64,000 bases of DNA from Erinaceus europaeus (lineage: Eukaryota > Chordata > Mammalia > Eulipotyphla > Erinaceidae), in the NCBI RefSeq assembly GCF_950295315.1, contig NC_080168.1:66473254-66537253 (forward strand), read 5' to 3'. The notes below the pieces were generated by a model that saw nothing but the letters and a program-made list of their open reading frames with translations, had not been told where the DNA came from and searched no databases. Positions 21,973 to 32,386 of the stretch are shown piece after piece (the stretch's first letter is position 1; every line of letters begins with the position of its first letter). Position numbers and translations under genes: made by a program.

Positions 21973-22861
21973 TGTGGAAATTGAGCTAGAATTAATAAAT
22001 GTAAATTGGTAATTAAAACATAGGAAGGCCTGGACTCCTGGCAACCTGAAGGCTACGAAAACAATTAGAGAAAGCAATTCTTAGAATGCAAGGCGAACTG
22101 CAGATGCAGACTCCTGAGGAGAGGTGAGGGTTCATAACAAAAAAAGACATCTCTGGCCAGAGGCACAGTGGGAGATCATAACAAAGGAAGACCAAAGACC
22201 TCCAAAGACCAAAGTCCAGAGGCAGGAAAAGAGATAGTCATAGAGTTGTTCTTCTTCTAGCGTTTGCCCTTCTTCCGTAGCCAGTCAACAGCGTCAGGTT
22301 GAGCCTGATGTAAAGTTTCGAGACCTCCTTTGAATCTGGAGAGGTGGCAGTCGTTGACTATGTGGGTCATTGTCTGTAGCCGCAGGGGCAGTTCGGGTCG
22401 TCTCTGGCTCCCCAGTGATGGAACATAGCGGCGCACCGGCCACGGCCTGTCCGATAGCGATTGAGGAGGGCCCAATCATAACGTGCTAGGTCAAAGCCAG
22501 GTTGACGCTTGCAGGGGTCTGTGATGAGGTGTTTGTTCTTTACCTCAGCTGACTGCCAACTCTTGTTTCCAAGAGACTGGAACAGAGAAGTTCAGTGTAG
22601 AGTTGTAAAAACCCTTAACACACCCTTCACATAAGTAGTGAATAACTTCAAATGTAAGACTGTAAAACAATCACTGTGTAAGATGAGTTGTGTCACGTAT
22701 GCCATATATACCTTAGTAGAACCTAGGTGGGGGGTCGAAGACTAGTTGCAGCTGCGACCGCAACTTGGTGTTCGGCCCCAGCCTGGCTGGAATATTAAAG
22801 CTCTTTGTTGTTACATCACCCTGGTCTCTTGGTGTTTTTCTTCAATAACTATATCCCAACA
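21973..22861 (+). mobile_element. 5' LTR of the provirus (contains a 349-bp insertion)
   Basis: Begins TGTGGAAATTGAGC and ends ATATCCCAACA. Apart from the insertion at 22249-22597 it aligns end to end with 32387-32926. A TATA-like CCATATATACC lies near 22703 and ATTAAAG (polyadenylation) near 22795. The U5 end GGTCTCTTGGTGTTTTTCTT is shared in form with the solo LTR at 53477, so the two belong to related gamma-like groups. Confidence 0.95.
22249..22597 (-). mobile_element. 5'-truncated non-L1 non-LTR retrotransposon: C-terminal tail of a jockey/RTE-type reverse transcriptase
   Basis: Absent from the 3' LTR and flanked by TAGAGTTG at 22241-22248 and 22598-22605. On the minus strand an open stretch of about 80 codons (after a stop near 22592) contains GFDLARYDWALLNRYRTGRG, then RCAAMFHHWG and CPCG. 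After a one-base frameshift near 22380 it continues QTMTHIVNDC, FKGGLETLH and DAVDWLRK to a TAG at 22258-22260, followed at once by an AAGAAGAA tail. CxC...H(x4)C forms a zinc-binding-like motif at the protein end. From memory, this tail resembles reverse transcriptases of jockey/CR1/RTE-like elements common in arthropods. It is unlike L1 ORF2p, whose Cys motif differs. 5' truncation, stop-adjacent short-repeat tail and target duplication are the marks of LINE insertion. Clade assignment is uncertain. Confidence 0.85.
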
Positions 22862-22863
22862 TT

Positions 22864-22881
22864 TGGGGCTTGCCGGGATAT
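22864..22881 (+). other. Primer-binding site, degenerate tRNA-Pro type
   Basis: TGGGGCTTGCCGGGAT lies three bases after the LTR end. It resembles the proline tRNA primer site of gammaretroviruses with two one-base deletions and a substitution. Confidence 0.7.
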
Positions 22882-23278
22882 TTATATTCAAGGAAATCCA
22901 CCAACAAGACTAGAGTGCTGAGCCTTTAATATTAGGAACTCCGGAGGACTAGGGTACCCATGGAGCATTGGATGCCCAGGACATTGGACGCCGGTAGAGG
23001 CCTAAGTTTTGGGGGTCGGCAAAAGCCTAGGGGGACGCCCTGCATATGGCAGCCAACAGGAAGGTAAAGAAGATGTTCTCACCTTCCCACTGGCACCCTC
23101 AGTGTGTTGTAGCCAATAGTCTGACGTGGAATCCAGATAAGCTAAACTGAGGGTCAAAAGGAGCCCGTGGAATCCAGGCAACTCGGGACGTGGAATCCTG
23201 GGAGAGGTAATGTCTAGACATTTTTGGTGAGCCAGCCAGGAGAATTTGTTTGTCTAAGCACACTTGTCTGTTCGTTAG
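22882..23278 (+). other. Proviral leader, left part
   Basis: Non-coding region between primer site and the LTR insertion. It resumes at 23908 with CCTGTCTGTGTTCTGTG. I see no long frame here. Confidence 0.6.
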
Positions 23279-23902
23279 TGTTAACGGGCATAAATCAAGA
23301 CCACCATCCTCTGCAAGGAAGCAAAAGATCTTTATTCACAAACTTGAGTCCGGGCCAAGTGGCAGCTAGTAACAGCCTACCAGCTCGACCCCGAACCGGG
23401 CTCAAACCACACAATTTATAGGAATTCAAAATACACTCAGGGAGGGGGAACACACCATTTTAACAATCTATATCCAATTACATCATATGGAAAGCGCGGA
23501 ATCCAATTATTTGAAATCAAGCAAAAAGCGGGATCCATTCAAAGCAAAGTGTGGGCAAATTTTAAACATTGCAAAACCACGCAACCAATGGGACTTAACC
23601 AGAGTTTAGGTCCCCACGTCCCCCTACCATCTGGAGACCAGTATACCTCTAAAGTTGTGCAAAGGTCCTGATAAGGCTAGCCCTCATGCAGAACTCTGCA
23701 AAAACACCCGATGGCCTCCACTGATTAGTCCTGTTTTTCAAAGGGAAAAGGGCAAGGGACTTTTCACTCCACTCAGCAAACAACTTAACTTCTAAGAGAA
23801 AAGTGGAACTTAAACCTAAGACTAAAATGGGAACTTAAAATCTACTTAGATGCATCTCAGAGAGGGGGTTTTTAATGTAACAGCTTGTTACCGCCTGTCA
23901 CA
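23279..23902 (-). mobile_element. Solo LTR (5-bp-duplication family), copy 2, inside the provirus leader
   Basis: Bounded by TGTTAACGGGC and CCGCCTGTCACA and flanked by GTTAG at 23274-23278 and 23903-23907. Colinear with 19834-20328 and 39394-40031. Confidence 0.92.
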
Positions 23903-23907
23903 GTTAG

Positions 23908-25066
23908 CCTGTCTGTGTTCTGTGTTTTTTTGTGTTCCTGTGTCTTTTTGGTAGACATTAGAAAATTATCTCAGAGCAACGGGACCAAATTTGGTTCTGG
24001 CCTGAAATTACCAGTTGGTTTTTGTCTTGTCTTTGTCTCTCTATTAAGCCTGAGTAGCAGAAGCATGTCCTCAGGCCAGCCCAGACAGGACCCTGAGGGC
24101 ACCAGCCCACCCGCACAGGAGTCCAGTGGGCTGTTCGCAGACTTGGCCGGTGGCCGGGCCAGGCAGTGGCTCTAGTGCAGGGGCAACCCTCTGCCCTGCC
24201 ATGGCGTGCCTGTCACCTGAGACGGGCCCGTGGGTACAGACGGACGCTAGTGCTAGCGTGCGTGTGGCTTTACCCGCTCCAGTAAAGGTGTGTGGAAAGG
24301 GGTTGGCCGCCCAGTCGAACCAGGCCCCGGCAGCCTTCAGGCCATCTGTCTGTCAGTCTGTCTGGTTCCTTCCCTGCCTGCCATTCAGGTCCCAGCCGCA
24401 TGGACATGCCTGGCCATCTCATGCACTCCCCAACATTTAAAGCTTTCTGACCACTCATAGCAGCTGAGTTTCCCTGTTGTCTGTTATCCTAATCATTGTT
24501 GTCCTAGATATTCTCGTTGCTCTCCTCTTCCATTAGGGTTTGGTTTCTGATACTCCCCAGCTGGGAGAACAGGCTCCTGGTAATTTTAGCTTTTCTCTTT
24601 GGAGTACCTAATTCCTGGCTTTTTGCTGTTTTGGTCTGGACCTGGCCTGATCCTCAGCACTGATGGACAAGTTATGTTTTGTGGGTGAGTGTTTCAAATG
24701 ACTGAATTCTTTGGTGTGTGACCCATTTTGGAGGGATCTTGTTCAGAGTAACTCTTAATCTGGGCACAGTAAGAGTTCCCGCTAAGGTGGGCTGACTGGA
24801 GATGTCCAGAAACAGTCCTTGGGCCTCTTGGGCTTCTTGTGGAGAGAAGCAGAAGGAATTTGTTTCTTCCTCCTTTTTTTCCCTAGGGCTAGTTAAGGTT
24901 GTCCTAGGAGCTGTAGATAAAAAAAAAAAAAAAAAAAAAAAACTTGGTGTATAAATGTGGGATGTTTTGTCTTGAAAACTGTGAGATATATTGCTGTTTA
25001 TATGTGTTTTAAGTTTGAGTTTATGGCCTGAGAAACGATAACTTTAAGGTTAAAAGTGTAAGTAAG
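23908..25066 (+). other. Proviral leader / possible start of gag, unassigned
   Basis: A frame at 24064-24174 begins MSSGQPRQDPEGTSPPAQ, a proline-rich composition possible for a gag or glyco-gag start, but I recognise no domain. The rest, including an A-run of about 22 at 24920-24941, shows no frame or family I can name. It may contain a further insertion. Confidence 0.3.
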
Positions 25067-25829
25067 TCTTCCAGAGGCAGGCTACAAGAGGCAGCAGATC
25101 TGTTTCTCTCCTCTCCTCTCCTCTCCTCTCCTGGATCAACTAGGAATACCAAAGGAGACCACCTGGGACCACAACAAGACAGGACTAGAATGACTACAGG
25201 AACCCACCAAATCACTGGTGAGTGCAAACACGTGTGGCTGGTGACAGAGAGGAGCCTAGGAAGAGACTAAGTGGCTGGTAACAGTCCGGCAGTTTATCAG
25301 TTGAGAAACCACCTCCAGTCTGTTCCAACAAGGGAACAGCTGAAGGGAGGAGAGGACTCCCCGGAGACTCACCAAGCACAACTCTAAGTCTCCATTGCTA
25401 CTGCCCTCACAATCTGAAGTAGCAGGAGGGAGGGACACCAGGGGACAGAGATCTAACCAGGAAACTCAGGAGAAGACCTATACCTCAGTGGCATAGCTGT
25501 GGGGCTGTGAATGTCTCTTTGCATAACCACTGGACTATCTCTGCCACACCCTGCCTCATCTCTTGGTCAGGAGTCAGTGATTAAGATAAGAAGCCTACAT
25601 ATAGTTTAGAAACCCTCAGGCTCCCATAGCCTACAGAGAAGAAAAAAAAAAAAAGAGGCTTTTAAATCACTGAGCCCCAACTCAGGGATTAAAATACTAT
25701 TGAAACAAATGTTAACTTCCACCACTGTGAACCCTTTAATTAACTTACTTAGACACAAGTTGATCCAGGAAATAGTAATCAGTAATTTGAAAAGTACTAA
25801 GAGAGGGAACTCATAACATAATATATAAA

Positions 25830-26803
25830 ATGGGTAAACCAACAAGAAGAAATATTGGAGAAACGAACCAGGAAAAGAATCCAGCTAAAAGTCCCCCAAA
25901 GGGTGAAGCACAAAATAATGAGTTCAACATCCAAACATTAGCTAAGGAAATAATCACAGGAATGAGTAAAGAGTTTGAAAGAATTGTAATCAGAAATACA
26001 GGAACAACAAATGAGACTCTGGAAGAAAACACTAATTATCCCAAGGTTATTAGACAGATGAAAGCTGAAATAGCTGAGCTAAGAACACAACTAGCTGAAC
26101 AAGCTAAAACAGTATCAGAACAGGGAAACAAAATAGATGAACTCCAGAAAACAGTAGAGGGCAGAGAGAATAGAATCAATGAGGCTGAAGACAGAATTAC
26201 CAAGATTGAGGATGAATTAGAGACAACTAAATAAGAAGTAAGAGATCTCAAAAAGAGATTAAGAGATGCTGAAAACAACAACAGAGTCCTATGGGATGAC
26301 TTCAAAAGAAACAATATACACATTAGTGGCTTACCAGAGGAAGAAAGAGAAGGAGAGTAAGAAAGCATTCTCCAGGCCATAATAGCTGAAAACTTCTCTA
26401 GTCTAAACAACATCAAAGACATAAAGATTCAACAATCCCAGAGGGTCCCAAACAGAATTAACCTAGACTTCAAGACACCAAGACACATCACATTTAGAAT
26501 GGAAAGGAATAAGGATAAAGAAAGGATCCTGAAGGCTGCAAGAGAAAAACAAAGACTCACTTACAGAGGAAAACCCATAAGATTAGCAGTACACTTTTCC
26601 ACACAAAAACTATAGGCCAGAAGAGATGGCAAGTTATCTATTGAGTGCTCAGTGAGAAAGGGTTTCAACCAAGACTACTGTATCCTGCTAGACTGTCATT
26701 CAGACTAGATGGAGGCATCAAAACCTTCTCAGACAAGCAACAGTTGAAGGAATCAACTATCACCAAGCCTACCCTAAAAGAAGTTCTGAGAGGTCTTCTA
26801 TAA
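25830..26803 (+). pseudogene. L1 ORF1 remnant
   Basis: Starts at the ATG at 25830 (MGKPTRRNIGETNQEKN). Coiled-coil heptads (MKAEIAELRTQLAEQ, KIDELQKTVEGRENRI) lie at about residues 80-130. Stops TAA at 26232-26234 and TAA at 26358-26360 break it, with a later frameshift in the C-terminal domain; the frame end is TAA at 26801. The stop at 26358 is shared with the L1 at 56377 (57702-57704), while the antisense L1 has GAA there. Encodes, when intact, the RNA-binding trimer of the L1 particle; cannot do so here. Confidence 0.88.
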
Positions 26804-26859
26804 ACAGGCAAACCATCATAAATAGGACATATTTCAGAACACTCTAAAACTCTACAAGA

Positions 26860-29550
26860 ATGGCGTTAAAATATCTTCAATCTTTGATATCAATAAATGT
26901 CAATGGCTGAATTCACCTATTAAAAGACATGGAGTAGGAAGATGGAACAGAAAATACAACCCAACAAAATTCTGTCTACAGGAAACCCACCTAACTCAAC
27001 AAGACAAACACAGACTTAAAGTGAAAGGATGGAAAACTATCATTCATACAAGCCAATGGCCCACAAAATAGGGCAGGAACAGCTCTTCTCATATCTGACA
27101 CGATAGACTTTAAAATAGATAAGATTGAAAAAGATAGGAATGGACACTACTTAATGCTCAGTGGATCAGTCAGTCAAGAGGACTTAACAATTATTAATAT
27201 CTATGCACCCAACAAGAAGCCATCTAAATACATCAAACATCTACTGAAAGAGCTACAGCAATATATTAATAGCAACACAGTAATACTAGGGGACTTCAAC
27301 ACCACACTCTCTTAACTTGACAGATCATCCAGGCAGAAAGTCAATAAAGACATGAGCAAGCTAAATGAGGAGATAGATAAACTAGAACTATTGGACATTT
27401 TCAGAGTCATTCATCCCAAGAAAATGGAATATACATTTGACTCAAATCCACATGGGTCATTCTCAAGGATAGATCATATGTTAGGCCACAAAGACAGCAT
27501 CAGCAAATTCAAGAACATTGAAAACATCCCAAGCATCTTCTCAGACCACAGTGGAATTAAACTAACACTTAACAATCAACAAAAGATTAGTAATAGTCCC
27601 AAAATGTGGAAGCTCAACAGTACACTTCTTAATAACCTCTGGGTCAAAGAGGAAATAAAGGAAGAAATCAAAATGTTTCGAGAGTTCAATGAAAATGAAG
27701 ACACAAGCTATCAAAAAATTTTGGGACACAGCTAAGGCAGTACTGAGAAGGAAGTTCATAGCTATACAAGCAAACATTAGGAAACAACAAAAAGCACAAA
27801 TAAACAGCCTGATTGCACATGTTAAAGACCTAGAAGAAGAAGAACAAAGGAACCCTAAAGCAACCAGAAGGACAGAAATCACTAAAGTTAGGGCAGAAAT
27901 AAATAGCATTGAGAATAAGAAAACCATACAAAAGATCAACAAAAGTAAATCTTGGTTCTTCGAAAGTGTGAACAAAATAGACAAACCTTTAGCCAGACTT
28001 ACAAAACAAAAAAGGGAGAAGACACAAATAAATCAGATACTAAATGAAAGAGGAGATATCACAACAGACACTGCAGAAATTCAATATGTCATGCGAGGTT
28101 TCTATGAACAACTATATGCCACCAAGCTAGAGAACCTGGAAGAATGGACGATTTCCTAGATACCTACCAACTTCCAAAACTAAGTAAAGAGGAAGTAGAT
28201 AACATGAACAGGCCCATCACAGCTAATGAAATTGAAACAGTTATCAAAACTCTCCCCCAAAATAAAAGTCCGGGACCAGATGGTTTTACAAATGAATTCT
28301 ACAAAACCTTCAAAGAAGAATTAATACCTCTACTTTAAAAAGTCTTCAGAAGATTGAAGACATTGGAATACTCCCTGCCAGCTTCTATGAAACCAACATC
28401 ACTTTGCTACCAAAAGCAGACTGGGACACAACCAAAAAAGAAAACTACAGACACCTGTGAACATCTAATCTTTGACAAAGGGGCCCAGACTATTAAATGG
28501 GGAAAGCAGAGTCTCTTCAACAAATGGTGTTGGAAACACTGGGTTGAAACATGCAGAAGAATGAAGCTGAACCACTGTATTTCACTAAATACAAAAGTAA
28601 ATTCCAAGTGGATTGAGGACTTGGATGTTAGACCACAAACTATCAGATACTTAGAAGAAAATATTGGCAGAACTCTTTTCCACATAAATTTCAAAGACAT
28701 CTTCAATGAAACGAATCCAATTACAAAGAAGACTAAGGCAAGTATAAACCTATGGGACTATATCAAATTAAAAATCTTCTTCATAGTGAAATAAACCACT
28801 ACCCAAACCAAGAGACCCCTCACAGAATGGGAGAAGATCTTTACATGCCATACATCAGACAGGAGTTCAATAACCAACATATATAAAGAGCTTGCCAGAC
28901 TCAACAACAAGATAACAAATAACCCCATCCAAAAATGGGGAGAGGACATGGACAGAATATTCACCACAGAAGAGATCCAAAAGGCCGAGAAACACATGAA
29001 AAAATGCTCCAAGTCTCTGATTGTCAGAGAAATGCAAATCAAGACAACAATGAGATACCACTTCACTCCTGTGAGAATGTCATACATCAGAAAAGGTAAC
29101 AGCAGCAAATGCTGGAGAGGGTGTGGGGTCAAAGGAACCCTCCTACACTGCTGGTGGGAATGTCAATTGGTCCAACCTCTGTGGAGAACAGTCTGGAGAA
29201 CTCTCAGAAGGCTAGAAATGGACCTACCCTATGATCCTGCAATTCCTCTCCTGGGGATATATCCTAAGGAACCCAACATATCCATCCAAAAAGATCTGTG
29301 TACACATATGTTCTTGGCAGTACAATTTGTAATAGCCAAAACCTGGAAGCAATGCAGGTGTCCAACAACAGATGAGTGGCTGAGCAAGTTGTGGTATATA
29401 TACACAATGGAATACTACTCAGCTGTAAAAAATGGTGACTTCACCATTTTCAGCTGATCTTGGATGGACCTTGAAAAATTCATGTTAAGTGAAATAAGTC
29501 AGAAACAGAAGGATGAATCTGGGATGATCTCACTCTCAGGCAGAAGTTGA
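26860..29550 (+). pseudogene. L1 ORF2 remnant lacking the RT active site
   Basis: The ATG at 26860 (ATGGCG) fits the family start. Endonuclease region 27060-27720 keeps RIDHMLGHK and [10 protein letters not shown]. The N-terminal RT region reaches [10 protein letters not shown] and ENYR near 28455, then jumps to [16 protein letters not shown] sequence (28460 on), matching a site about 1.15 kb further on in the complete-length L1. The lost part holds the RT catalytic FADD. The C-terminal CWRGCG...HCWWEC zinc-like motif is kept (29110-29162). Several stops and frameshifts. Dead. Confidence 0.9.
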
Positions 29551-29828
29551 AAAACAAGGTCAGAAAATAAAACAGAAGTAGAACCTCAAATGGAATTGGT
29601 GTTTGCACCAAAGTAAAAGACTCTGGGGTGGGTGGGTGGGGAGAATACAGATCCAAAAAGGATTCAGAGGACCTAGTGGGGGTTGTATTGTTATATGGGA
29701 AACTGGGGAATGTTATGCATGTACAAACTATTGTACTTACTGTTGATTGTAAAACATTAATTCCCTAATAAAAAAAATCAGAGTCAAAATAAAAAAAATA
29801 TAATTAAAAAAAAAAGAAAATCTTCCAG

Positions 29829-29935
29829 TGGAGGGGATGGGATATGGAACTGTGGTGGTGGGAGTTGTTTAAGATTGTACCCCTCTTATCCAAGGGACTT
29901 ATCATCAGAATTTAATCAATAAAATAATAATAATA
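29829..29935 (+). mobile_element. Extreme 3' end of a long-3'UTR L1, sense
   Basis: GGGGATGGGATATGGAACTG, GTACCCCTCTTATCC and an AATAAT tail match the 3' end seen at 44636-44745. The stretch 29936-30150 after it is A/T-rich with nothing recognisable. Confidence 0.65.
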
Positions 29936-30154
29936 ATAACTTTGTAGGTAAAGAAATGGTAATCATTTTATCATATCAACACATTGGGTATTGACTATAT
30001 ACTATACTGGCATACCTGTTTGTTAAAAAGGCCTTCTAAAATTATATAAAGATATATAATCCAATTCTAGTCATTGGATTATCAATTTTAGTAAACTCCT
30101 AGTTTAGTTTTGTGTATGTCTTACTGGTTACAAATGTACGACTACAGCAGTGAT

Positions 30155-30508
30155 ACCCCTTCAGTCATACCGCCAGGTTCTCTTAGAGGATCTTCAAGAG
30201 GTGGTAAAATGCCCCATCTCTCTAAGGTAAATAAAATGGCACTAAATTTGTCCTTTTGCCGCTCAAATCCACCCCAGATATTAGAAGAAAATTACAGAAG
30301 ACAGAAAGATTTAAAGGAAAGCTGAGAGATTGCTCATAGGATTTTTTAAAAGTTGGCAAATGTTTGACATTAGATTTTGGGAAGAAAAAAAGAGAAAGTT
30401 GAGGCAGTGCCCAGAGGGAAAAGAAAAGTCAGAAAGATGGGGCTAAGGGTAGAGAAAGATCAGTGATTTCACTGCAAAGAGAAAGGACACTGGGAGAAAG
30501 ACTGTTTT
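30155..30508 (+). pseudogene. gag: Provirus gag remnant: capsid C-terminus and nucleocapsid
   Basis: Gag forms the retroviral core. A capsid C-terminal stretch (YRQVLLEDLQ) starts near 30165 and a basic segment with EENYRRQKDLKES runs to a TGA near 30323. A lysine/arginine-rich linker follows, then FHCKEKGHWEKDC at 30467-30505, the CCHC zinc knuckle of nucleocapsid. The first cysteine position (30464-30466) reads TGA, so the knuckle loses a ligand and the frame stops. Matrix and most of capsid are not found. Frames are broken. Confidence 0.78.
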
Positions 30509-30589
30509 ATCAATGAGCCATCTAGACTGCTTGTGGATGAACTTAAAGGCATAAGCTGGAGAGTGTTGACCCAAAAACTTGGGCCATGA

Positions 30590-31080
30590 CACAGACCCAT
30601 CACCTGTTTGTCAAATATTGGACCCAGTGGCTGCTGGATGGATAAAAATGCCTGAAAACAATAGCACCTGTGGCACAGCTGGTAAGGAAAGCGGACAAGC
30701 TATCACTGGGGCAAGTCCAATGCCCATCTAACCTGCCACCAAGCTCTGTTCCTAGACCAGCCATGAGTGAAATTCAGTGCTGCCACCAGCCTGAACCCTC
30801 CCACCCTGATGTCGGAGACGGATCCTGAGGCTCCCCCCACCCCAAAAGCATGACTGCCAAGAAGTATGCCTTTGCTACATGGCATGTGCATGGAGCATGT
30901 GGGAAGAGAAGTTTCCTGACCTCCACCGGGAAAAAGATCCAGCACAAGGACCAGATACTGAACCTACTGGAGGCCGCATGGACCCTGCAAGGAAGCAGCC
31001 GTGATCCATTGTCCCGGACATCAGAAAAGAGACCGGAGGGCAGATGAAGCCACTTGTGCAGCTACATAGCAAGCAGGGCC
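30590..31080 (+). pseudogene. pol: Provirus pol remnant: RT connection and RNase H
   Basis: Pieces in shifting frames: APVAQLVRKADKLSLGQ (about 30665-30715, connection), HQALFLDQP and VKFSAATSLNPPTL (30735-30815), then YAFATWHVHG and LTSTGKKIQHKDQILNLLEA (30863-30980), followed by HCPGHQKRDRRADEA in another frame (31010-31055). These are in the order of the gammaretroviral connection and RNase H domains. The RT palm and fingers and the protease are absent upstream. Multiple frameshifts and stops; inactive. Confidence 0.82.
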
Positions 31081-31189
31081 AGCTTTGGCAGTGAAAGACC
31101 CTTGCTACAGTAAAGAGAAAGATAAGATGGGTGAGAGATTAAGACTAGGAGAAGATAAGGTTAAAAGACATTGAGAAGTAGATTTTCTA

Positions 31190-31640
31190 GAGATAAAACC
31201 AGAGACTTTGGGTATAAGTACTTGCTGGTATTTGTAGACACATTTCCAGGTTGGGTAGAGGTTTATCCAATAAAGTCTGAGGGGGCATAGATGGTGAGCA
31301 GGAAAAATTTTAGATAAACTAGTGCCCAGGTGGAGAGTAAACTAGTGCCCAGGTGGAGAGTTCCCTCTCACCATTGGTTCTGGTAAGCAGACATTCACTG
31401 CTTTTATGTCTCAGTTAGTGGCCCGAGAAATGGGAACAAATTGGAAATTTCATTGTGCTAATGAGCCCTATATCTCTGGGCAGGTAGAGAGGTAAATTAG
31501 ACCCTAAAGGAGACTTGAACTAAATTAACCGTTGAAACTGGTGGGGGGTGGGTATTGCTCCTGGCTCAGGCCCTTCTGAGAGTGTACTGCTTCCTATTTG
31601 TAAACAAACTGTCTCCCTTTGAAATGGCTTTTGGCAGACT
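31190..31640 (+). pseudogene. pol: Provirus pol remnant: integrase core
   Basis: Integrase joins viral DNA to host [22 protein letters not shown] (31213-31270) carries the first core aspartate. Further on, GTNWKFHCANEPYISGQVER (31433-31492) carries the region of the catalytic glutamate, followed directly by TAA at 31493. A short direct repeat of AACTAGTGCCCAGGTGGAGAG (two copies, 31316-31360) interrupts the middle. A C-terminal stretch SPFEMAFGRLL follows near 31615. Frameshifted and stopped; inactive. Confidence 0.85.
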
Positions 31641-31789
31641 GCTGCTGTCATGATCTCTGATGCTCTTGTCTCTGATCCATCCCACCACTGTTACCAAGTT
31701 CTTACAGATCTCCAGCCTATATTGAGGACAAATTAGAATGCTGTGCTAGGAGCCTTTGGGAAGGACTAGTCACTAGCTCAACAGAAGCC

Positions 31790-32370
31790 ACCTGTGGTAG
31801 GCATTGGGAGTTGGCAACCTCTATCTATCGGGAAGTGGACACATCAACCCCTCAACCTGACATGGCCATCCGGACACCAGAGACATGGTTGCATCTCAGA
31901 CGGGACTCCACCCAGTTGGAACCTGGTATCCAGACTTAAACTTCAACCTCTGCAATCTGGTAAAGATTGTGGAAGACCAGAAGTCATGGACACCTCCAGT
32001 TAAAAATGACTATATTGCAGTTAAATGTGTGGGGGACTTCAGATCACTAGGATCTAGATTTATGCCCAATGGACAACAAAAAGGACCCTGTCACTTGCTG
32101 CCCACTCCACAAGGCACACCTGGGGGTAGATGTAACCAGATACAGCTCTGGTTTACCGAGAAAGAAAAAAAAGAGCAACTGGTTGAGAGGTAGAGATGAT
32201 GTGGGGCCTATGGCTGTATGCGACTGAGAAAGACTCAGGAGTGCTATTTACTATCCGCCTCCAGGTACGAAATTGGCAACCCCCCGAACCAGTCCGGCCT
32301 AAACCCTGTGTTGAGGGCCCCAAGCCTACCGAAACCCTTAAGTCAAGAGACAGGATTAGCTACAGAGAAC
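31790..32370 (+). pseudogene. env: Provirus env remnant (surface subunit fragment)
   Basis: A frame at 31885-32193 contains GTWYPDLNFNLCNLV, resembling the N-terminal surface-subunit region of gammaretroviral envelopes. In 32196-32426, GVLFTIRLQV then PPEPVRPKP resembles the entry to the proline-rich region. The transmembrane subunit is not found before the purine tract, so most of env is deleted. Assignment is by motif resemblance and position. Confidence 0.6.
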
Positions 32371-32386
32371 ACAGAGAAGGAGAGAA
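32369..32386 (+). other. Polypurine tract
   Basis: ACACAGAGAAGGAGAGAA, almost pure purine, directly abuts the TG of the 3' LTR, the expected site of plus-strand priming. Confidence 0.75.

Larger units (their letters stand above)
25067..29828 (+). mobile_element. L1, sense, 5' end present, with a 1.1-kb internal deletion
   Basis: The 5'UTR starts at CCAGAGGCAG with a CTCCT repeat (25107-25133), the same start as the L1 at 56377. ORF1 remnant at 25830-26803, ORF2 remnant at 26860-29550, short 3'UTR and A-rich tail to about 29820. TCTTCCAG occurs at 25067-25074 and 29821-29828 and may be the target duplication, although CTTCCAG is also present at the 5' end of the other L1. Inserted in the provirus between leader and gag capsid. 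Confidence 0.92.

Noticed and set aside
22249..22597. Arthropod contamination or misassembly as source of the RT fragment
   Set aside because: It sits inside an LTR with a perfect target duplication, truncated 5' end and tail, as expected for a real insertion; long reads could still overturn this.
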